Source of the DNA: Caldilineaceae bacterium
GTDB taxonomy: Bacteria > Chloroflexota > Anaerolineae > Caldilineales > Caldilineaceae
Direction of reading: 5' to 3'
DNA length: 64,000 nucleotides
NCBI GenBank assembly: GCA_019637685.1
Contig: JAHBVF010000002.1
Coordinates: forward strand, 62,001 to 126,000
The notes under the pieces were generated by a model. It made no database searches and was not told where the DNA came from. It saw only the letters and a program-made list of their open reading frames with translations. Within the stretch, counting starts at the first letter, position 1. Each line of letters starts with the position of its first letter. Of the stretch, positions 47,922 through 56,428 are shown in pieces. The position numbers and the translations under genes were made by a program.

Positions 47922-50556
47922 ATTGGATACTTTTGTCAGCAATTTTTCGATTCTGCCTGACCTGAGTACTCAGCAGAGCAATCACCAGCCAGTTCCAGGC
48001 CGCGAGTTCAGGCAGCGCGCCAAAGGCATCCACCTGGCCGTGGGCTATGCCAGCCACCAGCCCTGCCAACAACCCCATCTCCAGTCCTCCGAGTTGTGTC
48101 CTGCGATCTGTCACCCGCGACACCAGCCAGTAGCCAAATGTCAACACCCAAAGCAGCCCGGCCACGCCCCAGCCTGTGGCAAACTCCAGCCAGAGCAAGT
48201 GGGGATGGAGCAGATTCGGTTCGCTGGCCGCGGCTGCGGTCATAAAGGCCGGATAGTGCCAGAAAAAGCCGCCTGGCCCCACACCCAGCCAGGGATAGGC
48301 CCGCCACAGGTCCAGCGCGCCCTGCCAGATGTGCAGTCGTTGGGCCACAGTGTCGCTATTCAACAGCCGCTCGCCAAGCAACAGCCCACCCGCCAGCAGA
48401 CCCGCAGCCAGCAGGACAGCCACAAGCCAGGGCCTCAGTCTAAGCCGGCGATAGAAGGCGGGTTGGCACACCAAACAGAAAGCCACACCAGCGGGTATCC
48501 CCAGCAGCAGCGCGCCCCGGCTGCCGGTGAGTAGCAGAGCCAGCCCCAGCATCCCCAGGCCCACCATCCACAGCCAGTGCCAGCCCCGCTCGCCCCAACG
48601 GGCGAGCATCAATCCCAGGCTGACAAAAAGCCCGCGTTCCAGCATCAGCGCGGTCTGATTGGGCGAAAACGTCAAGCCGATGAGACGACGCACGCCATCC
48701 ACAGACACGCCATCCCCCCCCCACCACAGGCATAGACCCACCCCGGCCGCGGCCACCCCGCCCGCGGCCAGAGCAGCCCCTACTTTGATCTGATGTCCTG
48801 GACTTGTGGCTACAGTCCGCGCTAGCCCATAGAGCAACAGCGGAACGAAAATCACTCCCCAGAGGCCGCCCGGCGTGGACATCCAATCCCAGGCTGCCGC
48901 AGCGGAGAGCAGGCTGATGGACAGCCACCCCAGGGCCAGCCAATCGTCTGACAGAAGGCGGCCACGGGGCCTGCGGATGCCCGCCAGCCAGCCCGGAACC
49001 ACTCCGGGCAGAGTGCACAACAGAGCGGCCTGGGCAGGTGGCACAGCCAGAATAGTGCCGATCAGCGCCACTTCTTTATGCTGGAAGTGAAAGGGCAAGA
49101 GAAAAGCGGCCAATAGCAGCCCGGTCAATGGCTGTGCGCCCAGAAGCAGCGCGCCCACCAACCAACAAAGACCGATCAGCGGCGGCCAGGTGGCAAAATA
49201 ATAAAGCGCAATCAGAAGCAGCCAGACAAACACTTTGACAGGTTGGGATTGGGCAGCAAAGCGAGCGGGCCACTGGTCGACACCGGCTATTCGGCCCGCG
49301 GCCCAGCCACGCCAGACGGTCCACACCAGCACAACCCACCAAAGGAGAAGCCTGATGACCAGCGGTCGAAGCGCGGGCAAAGATGGATGCGTGTGGCTGG
49401 CGTTGACGTCCCCGAAGGTCGCCAGCAGGGGAACCGGTTGGCCTTTGGATGTGTGCAGGGCAAAACCCCACAGGGGGTCCTGGGGAGGAGCCAGGGGCTG
49501 ATCCACGGCCCAGCCCAGCCCGGCCAGCCAGGGCCAACCGCGGGCCAGACTGGTGGCCTGTGCCACATATCGGACCTGCGTTTCCGGGCTGACCGTCTGC
49601 CAGGTAGCATTGGTCGCCTGATTCCAGCCGTAGCGCACAGCCCACACAGGCTTTGCGCCGTCGCCCGCGGCCAGCATTACACGGCGCAGCAGGCCCACAC
49701 GCTGGAAGTTGAGAACGTCGGTCCGGCTGCGGGTGTCGTTGGGGGCCAGGCCAAAGCCAAAGGGTTCGGCGGCAGAGGCATCAAAGAACGGGGCTGCCCC
49801 CGCGGCGTAGAGTCGGCGCAGATAGTACGCTTCGTCGATGGCCGTGTGTCCCCGATCCGCTGTGGGGGCCAGGGCGGCCAGTAGAATCACTGCATCCGGA
49901 TCAGCGGCACGGATGGCAGACGCGGCCTGGGCCAGAAGACGGCTGTATTCCACCGGTTCGATCCACTGATTGCCCCAGTGGGGCGCGATATTTGGCTCAT
50001 CCCAAATCTGATAGAAGCGGGCCTGCTGCCGATAACGGTGTGCGAATGCTTCGGCGAAACGGGCAAAATCGGCAAAATCAGCGGGAGGAGCCGTTGGATT
50101 GTCAGTGGGTGCTCTGTCTCTGGGCAACCGCGCCCAGGCGGGGCTGCCATCCAAAACGACAACAGCCTCCAATCCGGCAGCGGCCACGTCGGAAAGAATA
50201 GCGTCCATCTCTGCCCAGTCAAAATAGCCCGGGGCCGGTTCCAGCGCGCCCCAGTCCACCCGCTGGCGCACCCACCCAAAGCCCGTCCGGGCCAGATCCG
50301 CCAGCGCGGCCCGGCGCGCGGCGCTGTCCGGATATTGTTGCAGGGCCACATTTATACCGGGCAAGCGGGATGGATAGGCATCAGCGGTGGGTGTCGGCAG
50401 GGGAAAGGCAGAAAAAGGGAGTGCTTCCATCAGCTCTCGGCCAGCGAGACCCAACTCCAAGAGGGCGTAGCAGAGCAGAATATAGCAGCCGAGGAGGCGA
50501 AACCAGGCGAAGGCGGCCCGGCCCGGCCTGCGGGCGGAGAATGGGGCAAAGGCCAT
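47920..50556 (-). CDS. Fusion of glycosidase-like TIM barrel and O-antigen ligase/polymerase-type membrane domain
   Basis: An 878-residue protein. One membrane helix (about 15-38) precedes a GH39/GH5-like barrel from about 65 to 390 (FGWVRQRVDWGALEPAPGYF, VVVLDGSPAWA, FYQIWDEPN with Glu187 as acid/base). The expected nucleophile Glu in the PVWxTEFGW position reads PVWAVRYGW, with Arg308, so hydrolysis is probably lost. From about 395 there are ten or more helices with O-antigen-ligase/Wzy features (LLTGSRGALLLGIPAG, WLGVGPGGFFWHYP, LLHPHLLWLEFATGWG). The likely role is transfer or polymerisation of an envelope glycan, with the barrel as an outward-facing sugar reader. The gene starts one base after the CHAT protease stop (TGAAATG), so the two are coupled. 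It contains a G9 run on the coding strand. Confidence 0.8.
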   Translation of the reverse strand: MAFAPFSARRPGRAAFAWFRLLGCYILLCYALLELGLAGRELMEALPFSAFPLPTPTADAYPSRLPGINVALQQYPDSAARRAALADLARTGFGWVRQRVDWGALEPAPGYFDWAEMDAILSDVAAAGLEAVVVLDGSPAWARLPRDRAPTDNPTAPPADFADFARFAEAFAHRYRQQARFYQIWDEPNIAPHWGNQWIEPVEYSRLLAQAASAIRAADPDAVILLAALAPTADRGHTAIDEAYYLRRLYAAGAAPFFDASAAEPFGFGLAPNDTRSRTDVLNFQRVGLLRRVMLAAGDGAKPVWAVRYGWNQATNATWQTVSPETQVRYVAQATSLARGWPWLAGLGWAVDQPLAPPQDPLWGFALHTSKGQPVPLLATFGDVNASHTHPSLPALRPLVIRLLLWWVVLVWTVWRGWAAGRIAGVDQWPARFAAQSQPVKVFVWLLLIALYYFATWPPLIGLCWLVGALLLGAQPLTGLLLAAFLLPFHFQHKEVALIGTILAVPPAQAALLCTLPGVVPGWLAGIRRPRGRLLSDDWLALGWLSISLLSAAAAWDWMSTPGGLWGVIFVPLLLYGLARTVATSPGHQIKVGAALAAGGVAAAGVGLCLWWGGDGVSVDGVRRLIGLTFSPNQTALMLERGLFVSLGLMLARWGERGWHWLWMVGLGMLGLALLLTGSRGALLLGIPAGVAFCLVCQPAFYRRLRLRPWLVAVLLAAGLLAGGLLLGERLLNSDTVAQRLHIWQGALDLWRAYPWLGVGPGGFFWHYPAFMTAAAASEPNLLHPHLLWLEFATGWGVAGLLWVLTFGYWLVSRVTDRRTQLGGLEMGLLAGLVAGIAHGQVDAFGALPELAAWNWLVIALLSTQVRQNRKIADKSIQ
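48714..48722 (-). repeat. G9 homopolymer in the O-antigen-ligase-like gene
   Basis: Nine C on the plus strand, nine G on the coding strand, encoding WWGGD in a predicted membrane loop. A one-base slip would truncate the protein. Confidence 0.8.
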
Positions 50557-50557
50557 T

Positions 50558-51961
50558 TCAGCGGTCAGAGGGGAGCAATCGTTTGAGAAGATTGTCGATA
50601 TCGCGACGCGCTGTGTGAAAGATGTCGAGCCGTTCGCTCACCCGCCGAAAGTCGGCTGGCTTGCCTGCCTGCTGCCCCGCATACTCCAAGCGCAGAAGAG
50701 CCAATGCGCGTTCCGCCTGTTTTTTGCGTTCTGCGTAGTCAAAGCGCAGGGGGGATTCGATGCTGTCGGGCAATCCAGCAAACCAGGCTTCTTTCTCTTC
50801 TATTTCCAGGGCAAGTTGGGGGGGGGGGGGTATGACGTCAGAAGGCAGACCGCCAGGAGTCTGGCTGGGTTCCACTGGCTGGGCGGCCTCTTCATCCAGA
50901 CCCAGAATCTGCCCGTTTTCTCCGTTCAGCCAGAGCAGGGGAATGGCGTAGTCGATGCGGTCCGGGTCGCTGATGTAGAGACCGCTGCGTGCAATGGACA
51001 TGGCGATGTCAATTGCACCCGGACAGGGACCGCTCACCAGCGCTTCGTATAAGAACCCGGCAAAATCCGCGGCGGCTCGATCCGGCACCACATATTGCAT
51101 GGCAATCACCGCGGGGATGCCTGTCTGCAACAGGCGCTGGGCCAGGCTGGCAAAGGGCGTGGCATCGTCGGGCTGGCCGGCCAGACAGGCGTTGAGAAAC
51201 ACCAGCTTGACCGACTCTGACTGATCCAACGTGGCCGCCAACTGGCTGGCCCTGACGAGCACAAGTTCATCGTTTTCCCAGAAATAAAGACCGTCTGTCT
51301 CGCCGTGGCTGATAATGTGCAGAATGTCGGGGCGGCTCTGCTGCAGACGGCGGCGCAGGCCCTGAATGTCAAAACGACCCGTCAGAATTTCGATCTGAAT
51401 GTGATGGGGGATCAGCGGCGCGAGCGCGGTCTCGATGCGGCTCACCTCTTTGGCGGCATCGATATTGTCTGGCTCTTCCGCGATGGCAATCAATAATTTT
51501 GCGGGCAGCCGGGTCTGGATGGGCCGGGCGCTCCCCACAAATTCCACATCGGTGGCCGTGCGCACAAGGGCCAGAGACTTGTCTGCGGCCAGGGTGCGGC
51601 GGCGGCGGGGATCGGCCAGGGTTTCCCAGGGGAGGGCGGCTACCGCGGGCGAGCGCAGGTCCAGGCGTACTCGGAGATGTTCTCTGCGCCCCAAATTTGT
51701 CCTGGCCTCGATCCACAGGTCCCGGATGCTGCCCCGTATCAATTCGTCGAAGAGCAAGCCGCCCACCTGGAGGATGAATGGTTCGGTCGGCGGGATGTCT
51801 GTTTGGCCCAGTATCCGGATCGTTTCGGCCCAGTCCGGTTGCAGGGCGTCGTGGTCGAACTGCCCTTCGCCTGTCTGCTCTGCATAGCGGGCCATCACCG
51901 GATAGGGGCTTTGCCCGCCGAGGATAACAATGTCGAAGTTTTTTGTTTGACAAGAGGGCAT
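50558..51961 (-). CDS. CHAT-domain cysteine protease (caspase-like)
   Basis: A 467-residue protein. An N-terminal region of about 150 residues (LPWETLADPRRRRTLAAD is typical of proteins preceding CHAT) leads into the peptidase, with the dyad His219 in HIISHGE and Cys259 in VFLNACLAG, both intact. The downstream strand has GIPAVIAMQYVVPD, FLYEALVSG and PLLWLNG. A proline run at 378-381, encoded by a C13 tract, separates the peptidase from a charged helical C-terminus (370-467) like an effector-associated or short coiled-coil domain. CHAT proteases act in bacterial immunity and programmed proteolysis, usually activated by a partner. The start chosen is ATG 51961; no Shine-Dalgarno site is seen, and 40 bases separate it from a divergent gene. 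It is coupled to the O-antigen-ligase fusion. Confidence 0.85.
   Translation of the reverse strand: MPSCQTKNFDIVILGGQSPYPVMARYAEQTGEGQFDHDALQPDWAETIRILGQTDIPPTEPFILQVGGLLFDELIRGSIRDLWIEARTNLGRREHLRVRLDLRSPAVAALPWETLADPRRRRTLAADKSLALVRTATDVEFVGSARPIQTRLPAKLLIAIAEEPDNIDAAKEVSRIETALAPLIPHHIQIEILTGRFDIQGLRRRLQQSRPDILHIISHGETDGLYFWENDELVLVRASQLAATLDQSESVKLVFLNACLAGQPDDATPFASLAQRLLQTGIPAVIAMQYVVPDRAAADFAGFLYEALVSGPCPGAIDIAMSIARSGLYISDPDRIDYAIPLLWLNGENGQILGLDEEAAQPVEPSQTPGGLPSDVIPPPPQLALEIEEKEAWFAGLPDSIESPLRFDYAERKKQAERALALLRLEYAGQQAGKPADFRRVSERLDIFHTARRDIDNLLKRLLPSDR
50818..50830 (-). repeat. C13 homopolymer in the CHAT protease gene
   Basis: Thirteen G on the plus strand (C on the coding strand) encode four prolines plus the first base of a Gln codon, C-terminal to the protease domain. 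The length is within the range prone to slippage. Confidence 0.85.
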
Positions 51962-51964
51962 AGT

Positions 51965-51994
51965 TTGACAGACTTTTGAGAGTAGACGTACAAT
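51965..51994 (+). promoter_or_regulatory. Consensus promoter giving a leaderless mRNA
   Basis: TTGACA (51965-51970), 18-base spacer, TACAAT (51989-51994). Only seven bases separate the -10 box from the ATG at 52002, so transcription should start at or next to the A of the start codon. The same 40-base gap must contain the CHAT promoter in the other direction. Confidence 0.65.
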
Positions 51995-52001
51995 CGGACG
52001 T

Positions 52002-52898
52002 ATGCAAACATCCAGAGGGCTGCAATCTTCCCCCCATTTTACCCCCAACCCCCTCCACGAGCAACCCGCCGAGAGCGAGTTCCGTGGGCGGGTCAGTGTT
52101 GTGGTCTGGGCTGTGGTGGCGGCGACGGCTGCCAGCCTCTTCATCCGTCTGCCGGGCACACTGGAAATCAGCCTTCAGGCGCTGGGTTCTCCTATCAGCC
52201 TGGAAATCAGCGATACATTTGTGATGGCCGGTTTTCTGGCTCTGCTTGCGGCCAGCGGCACAGAGAGCGCCATCCGCGCTCATCCCCGTTTTCGCTCTAT
52301 TGGTTTTAGTCTGGGGGCCACCTGGAGTTACTGGGCGTTGCCTGCTGCGCTGTCGGTTCTGGCTGTCATTCTGATCCCCCAGTTGCCCAGCCGTATTACC
52401 CAGGTGGGTGGGCTGCTTTTGCAGGGAATGCTGGTCGCGGTGACACTCTTTGCCCTCTTTTCCACAGTGGACCCAGGCACACCGGGCTTTCGGCGTGGGC
52501 GTCTGGTTTTGAATGTATTGGCCTATACCAGTGCTTTCGCGCTCTTTCTGCTTGTGTACCAGACCCACACCCGCAGTCTACTCTCCGGCTCACTGGTGGC
52601 GACGGTTGCCACGCTGCTGGCAGTCGAACTCCTGCGCAGCACAACTGAGAGCAATGAACGGGTACTAAGCCATGCCGTGGTGGTCGGGCTTGTCCTGGGC
52701 GAATCGACCTGGGCGCTCAACTATTGGCCTTTGCCCGGCCTGACCGGTGGACTGTTGCTGCTGCTCATCTTCTATCTGATCGTCGGTCTGGCCCAGCACA
52801 TCCTGCAAAATCATTTGACACGCCGGGTCCTTGTCGAATTTGCCTTCTTTGCCCTCTTTGCCCTGATTCTGATCGCGGTGGTGGGGCCGGGCTTCTAA
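52002..52898 (+). CDS. Hypothetical multi-pass membrane protein
   Basis: A 298-residue protein. A 28-residue polar N-terminus is followed by seven or eight hydrophobic helices, including VVVWAVVAATAASLFIRL, YWALPAALSVLAVILIPQL, LNVLAYTSAFALFLLVYQT and VLVEFAFFALFALILIAVV. No transporter or enzyme motif is visible; it may belong to a membrane-protein family restricted to Chloroflexota (inference). It is divergent from the CHAT protease by 40 bases and seems to be leaderless. It converges on the DJ-1 gene with a 16-base gap. Confidence 0.75.
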   Translation: MQTSRGLQSSPHFTPNPLHEQPAESEFRGRVSVVVWAVVAATAASLFIRLPGTLEISLQALGSPISLEISDTFVMAGFLALLAASGTESAIRAHPRFRSIGFSLGATWSYWALPAALSVLAVILIPQLPSRITQVGGLLLQGMLVAVTLFALFSTVDPGTPGFRRGRLVLNVLAYTSAFALFLLVYQTHTRSLLSGSLVATVATLLAVELLRSTTESNERVLSHAVVVGLVLGESTWALNYWPLPGLTGGLLLLLIFYLIVGLAQHILQNHLTRRVLVEFAFFALFALILIAVVGPGF

Positions 52899-52914
52899 AG
52901 AGTGGCGGCTGTTT

Positions 52915-53436
52915 CTACTCTGCCAGCGCCTTCACCAATTCCCGGCAGAAATCCGGGATGTCGGCCACCACCCGGCCCCACACAATATTCCCGCTGCGAA
53001 AGGCTGCTTTGTCCCGCCAGGTGGCACCGGCATTGAGCAGATCGTCTTTGATGCCTTCGCTGCCCGTGGAGGCGTGGCCAGCCACAATCCCCGCGCTGAT
53101 GCCCACCAGCCCCGCGTGGCAGATCATCCCCACAATTTTGCCGCTGTCGTAGCACTCCTTCACCAGCCGCTTGACACCCGCGTAGCGACGGATTTTGTCC
53201 GGTGCCCAGCCGCCGGGGATGACCACCCCGTCGAACTCCGCGGCAGATACGTCGTCGCAGCCCACATCGGCTGTGGCCTGGAGCGCGACTTTGCCGGTGT
53301 AGGTCTCGCCCGCTTTGAGTCCCACAGCCACCACCTCCGCGCCTTCCTCTTGCAGACGCATAAAGGGCACGTAGAATTCCAGATCCTCAAAGCCAGGGCC
53401 GACCAGATAAGCGATGCGTTTGCCTTGCAGTTTCAT
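52915..53436 (-). CDS. DJ-1/PfpI family protein
   Basis: A 173-residue cytoplasmic protein with the DJ-1/PfpI fold. Glu17 in GFEDLEF and the nucleophile Cys106-His107 in GMICHAGLVGISAG are present, and DGVVIPGGWAPDKIRR is the usual oxyanion-side loop. Such proteins are deglycases, glyoxalases, peptidases or redox chaperones; this one is of the short PfpI/YhbO-like length, commonly stress-related. The start ATG has a strong ACAAGGAG site. The gene stands alone, with a repeat element upstream. Confidence 0.93.
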   Translation of the reverse strand: MKLQGKRIAYLVGPGFEDLEFYVPFMRLQEEGAEVVAVGLKAGETYTGKVALQATADVGCDDVSAAEFDGVVIPGGWAPDKIRRYAGVKRLVKECYDSGKIVGMICHAGLVGISAGIVAGHASTGSEGIKDDLLNAGATWRDKAAFRSGNIVWGRVVADIPDFCRELVKALAE

Positions 53437-53520
53437 TTTCTCTCCTTGTAGAAAAAGCTGTTTGAGCCACTGATGAACACTGATGGACTCTGATAACGGT
53501 AGATGCTGGAACAGAAGATG

Positions 53521-53662
53521 AGTCTACTGTAAAAAGGTCAATTTTACCGCGGAGTCGCAGAGGGCGCGGAGGCAACGCGGCGAGATTCAGGAGGAAAACT
53601 CCGCGAACCTCCGCGTTCCCCGCGACTCCGCGGTGAGTTTAGAGACTTTTTGCAGTAGAGTC
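53521..53662. repeat. Imperfect palindromic (MITE-like) element, about 140 bp
   Basis: Outer arms AGTCTACTGTAAAAAG (53521-53536) and CTTTTTGCAGTAGAGT (53646-53661) are complementary with two mismatches; inner arms ACCGCGGAGTCGC (53546-53558) and GCGACTCCGCGGT (53622-53634) are perfect. The gap 53437-53707 otherwise holds only diverged repeat words. Confidence 0.6.
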
Positions 53663-53707
53663 AGAAGATGGGACGCTGATCTAGAAAAAACCTGCGTTCT
53701 TCTGCGT

Positions 53708-54838
53708 TTATCCGCGTCCCCCTTCTTTCACCGTCTGCGTCAGCTTTGCCACATTGCCGCGCCAATTCTCCCGTTCGTCCGGGTGCGCGGCCAGGCGCAG
53801 AACCGTTTCACACAAGAACCGATTGACCGGTACAGGAATGTCGATTCCTTCCCCCGCGCGGGCCACCGCGCCGTTGTACCAGAGCACTTCGTTCTGCGTC
53901 TTGCCCGCATCCAAATCCAGAAAGAGGCTGGGCATTTTGCCCCCCCGCGCGCCGCTGACAATTTTGCGCAGCACAGGACGCAACAGCCAGCGGGGGCCAT
54001 AGCGCAGAAGCGGAGCCAGCGTGCCCAGGGGATATTTCTCCACATTCACCGGTTGGATGCCCAGCCCGGCCATTACCGCCAGCGTCTCGCGCAGGGCGGC
54101 GATTTCCAGATTAGCGATGGCTGGCTGGGCAAAGGTGACGGCGGGCGCCTGGGCCAGAATCGCGCTGGTGGCATTGCCGATCTGATTCATCATCAGCTTT
54201 GTCCACTTCATCGAGCGGGCGTCCGCGTAGAGGGTGACGGGGATACCCGCGGCCAGCAGTTGGCCGCGCAAAATGTCGAAAATCGGCGCGGGCTGCTGTC
54301 GATCCCACGGAGACAGCCCAATCATCCAGTGGGGTTTTGTCAGGCGCACAACACCGGTCTCCGGCACTTCCACCGGCGCGGTGATTGTCCCCGCGATTGT
54401 GTGCTTTGGGCCAAAGGCAGCGGCGATGGCTTCCTCATTGCCCACGCCATTTTGCAGGCTGAGAACGGGCGGAACCGGCAGCCCGGCATTGGCCGCGGCC
54501 GCTTTCACTTCGTCCAGGGCCGCGGCGGTGTCGTAGCTTTTGACAGTCAGAATGGCCGCGTCAAAGGGGCGATTGCTCTCAACCGCGTGCTGAAATGCCT
54601 CGCCCAAACTGGCCGCCGGATCGATATTGTCAATGCGCTGGGTCACGCCCCCGCTGCTCAGGCGCAGACCGTTGGCCGTCACCGCATCCACAAAGCGCTG
54701 GCGACCGGCCAGCGTAACCGCGACACCGCCCTGGGCCAGCTTTCCGCCCACCAGACAGCCGATCGCGCCCGCACCGATGACGAGGAGGTGGAGGGGGTGG
54801 CGGGTTGCGGGTTGCGGGTTGCGGGTCGAATTGGTCAT
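53708..54838 (-). CDS. panE: 2-dehydropantoate 2-reductase (ketopantoate reductase family)
   Basis: A 376-residue NADPH enzyme of the pantothenate pathway or a paralogue. The dinucleotide-binding GAGAIGCLVGGKLA follows LHLLVI; Lys in TVKSYDTAAAL and the catalytic Lys/Asn region SMKWTKLMMNQIGN are present, along with the C-terminal helical domain. It is longer than E. coli PanE (303). The first 15 residues (MTNSTRNPQPATRHP) are translated from a tandem heptamer repeat (CAACCCG)n, so the ancestral start was probably replaced or extended by repeat DNA. The stop codon is also within a dispersed GTTTATCCGCGT repeat shared with glpC. A related 2-hydroxyacid role is possible. Confidence 0.85.
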   Translation of the reverse strand: MTNSTRNPQPATRHPLHLLVIGAGAIGCLVGGKLAQGGVAVTLAGRQRFVDAVTANGLRLSSGGVTQRIDNIDPAASLGEAFQHAVESNRPFDAAILTVKSYDTAAALDEVKAAAANAGLPVPPVLSLQNGVGNEEAIAAAFGPKHTIAGTITAPVEVPETGVVRLTKPHWMIGLSPWDRQQPAPIFDILRGQLLAAGIPVTLYADARSMKWTKLMMNQIGNATSAILAQAPAVTFAQPAIANLEIAALRETLAVMAGLGIQPVNVEKYPLGTLAPLLRYGPRWLLRPVLRKIVSGARGGKMPSLFLDLDAGKTQNEVLWYNGAVARAGEGIDIPVPVNRFLCETVLRLAAHPDERENWRGNVAKLTQTVKEGGRG

Positions 54839-54879
54839 TAGACTTTCTCAGGAATGGACGGCGAACCGCCCGTCCTTGC

Positions 54880-55032
54880 GGTCGGCGGTCTGCTGTCAAA
54901 GTTGCCCCAGCACTTCCACGGCGAACCCGACAACCGCGGCCCGGTTGATGCGTTGCCAGCCTTCAGCGCGGCGGTGAGCCAGCCATCTGAGAGAGCGCGG
55001 GGGTCGCCCGGTATTGTGAGTGGTTTGTGCAT
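54880..55032 (-). pseudogene. Possible N-terminal remnant of a phosphotransferase
   Basis: Between the P450 and panE genes, same strand, a short frame opens MHKPLTIPGDPRALSDGWLT and then AALKAGNA, like the DPxxLTxxWLTxAL start of phosphotransferases related to ecdysteroid kinases. About 25 codons in, the plausible continuation (AVVGFAVEVLGQL) is in the +1 frame and stops. No kinase core follows. I read it as a decayed or truncated gene; chance resemblance is possible. Confidence 0.3.
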
Positions 55033-55048
55033 AGGCAGGGCTTCACTC

Positions 55049-56428
55049 TCAGGGATTGCGATGCTCCACCACCCGCAATTTGAATTTGGGGTCGGGTCCG
55101 GGGAGTGGCAAAAGTTTGGTGACGATCTCGTAGTCGGGAGACTCCAGTTCCAGGCGCACGGCCCGCAGGAGCGCGCCGACGGTGACCATCAACTGGACCT
55201 CGGCTATGCCCGCGCCCAGGCAGGTGTGGGGGCCGACGGTATAGGGCGCAAAGATGCCCAGGCCCTGGTTGTGTTCCTTGCGGGGCGGAATATAGCGCTG
55301 AATGTCGAAGCGCCAGGGGTCGGGGAAGAATTCGGGCAGGAAGTGTGTCAGTCCGTTGACAATAATAATGTCCTGTCCCGGAGCCACATAATGACCGGCA
55401 AAGGTAAAGGGTTTGGCCACGCCCCGGGGGGTGAAGGGCGTGACAGGATAGCGGCGCAGGGTTTCGATGGTGGCAGCGTATAGATTCTGCAATTTAGGCA
55501 GATCACGCCAGGGCGGCACACCGTCGGCAAAATGCTCGTCCACCTCAGCCTGAATCGCGGCGTAGACCTCCGGGTGTTTGAGGATGGCGTAGATCATAAA
55601 ACCCATTGTGTTGGCAAGTGTATCCATTCCTGCGAAAAAGGGACCGATGGTGGCGGCCAACAAATCGTCCTCCTGTAAAGGATCACCGTTCCAGTCCAGC
55701 GCTGCCAGCAAATCGTCGATCAGGTCAGGGTCGCGCTCGTCGCCTGGGGGCTGGTCCCGGTGTTCCTGCAAGACCAGCCGGGCGAATTCCATCACTTTTG
55801 CCCGGGCATTTTTGTAGCGGGGCAGGGAGAGCAGCAGTTTGGGCTGGCGTTTGATGACCAACACATTGAGCAGTGTGCTCAGATAGATGCGGATGGCCTC
55901 GAAATGTTCCTTGGAGGAATGGTTGGTCAGGGCTGTGCCCAACTGCTCGGTTACCAATCGCTGGAAGGTGTCCCTGGCAAAAAATGTGCTGCCTTCGGGC
56001 CAGGTTTGGGCTGTGCGATAGGTGAGGTCAGCCAGCGTGTCCAGGTGGGGAGCCAGCCCGCTTTTGGAGTAGCCGCGCTGCATCACTTTGCGCATGTGGC
56101 GATGGGGCGCGCCGTCCTGGGCCACCAGAAAATTGGATGAACCCATCTGTCGGGCAAATTCGCCAAAGAGGGGTTCGCTGGAGAAGATTTCGTCTTTGTC
56201 CTGGGCAAAGAAACGGTTGGCTTCCAGCCCGGCCATCACCACAAAGCGCTGGTTGGCCGCGCTGATATGAAAGATCGGTCCATAGCTGTGATAGCATTCC
56301 AGAAAAAATTCTATGGGCCGGTTGAGAAAATCGAGGGCATTGCCCAGAAAAGGCCAGCCGGGAACCTGGGGTGGGGGCGGCAGAGCGGTATCCGCTGGGG
56401 CGGTTTCAAGCAGTACAGGGGATGTCAT
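55049..56428 (-). CDS. Cytochrome P450
   Basis: A 459-residue soluble P450. The proline-rich start (PPPPQVPGWPFLGN), I-helix oxygen-binding motif AGMDT, K-helix ETLRR (ExxR), and the haem loop FAPYTVGPHTCLGAG with Cys403 as iron ligand are all present. The lack of a membrane anchor is as in bacterial enzymes; the sequence style recalls CYP110-like families that hydroxylate fatty acids or terpenes, but the substrate is not determinable. No ferredoxin or reductase gene adjoins it. The start ATG is preceded by TAAGGA. An apparent phosphotransferase remnant lies just downstream. Confidence 0.95.
   Translation of the reverse strand: MTSPVLLETAPADTALPPPPQVPGWPFLGNALDFLNRPIEFFLECYHSYGPIFHISAANQRFVVMAGLEANRFFAQDKDEIFSSEPLFGEFARQMGSSNFLVAQDGAPHRHMRKVMQRGYSKSGLAPHLDTLADLTYRTAQTWPEGSTFFARDTFQRLVTEQLGTALTNHSSKEHFEAIRIYLSTLLNVLVIKRQPKLLLSLPRYKNARAKVMEFARLVLQEHRDQPPGDERDPDLIDDLLAALDWNGDPLQEDDLLAATIGPFFAGMDTLANTMGFMIYAILKHPEVYAAIQAEVDEHFADGVPPWRDLPKLQNLYAATIETLRRYPVTPFTPRGVAKPFTFAGHYVAPGQDIIIVNGLTHFLPEFFPDPWRFDIQRYIPPRKEHNQGLGIFAPYTVGPHTCLGAGIAEVQLMVTVGALLRAVRLELESPDYEIVTKLLPLPGPDPKFKLRVVEHRNP

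Noticed and set aside
54900-54960. UGA-containing selenoprotein near the phosphotransferase remnant
   Set aside because: The frame after the TGA is short and ends soon, with no SECIS-like hairpin or redox motif.
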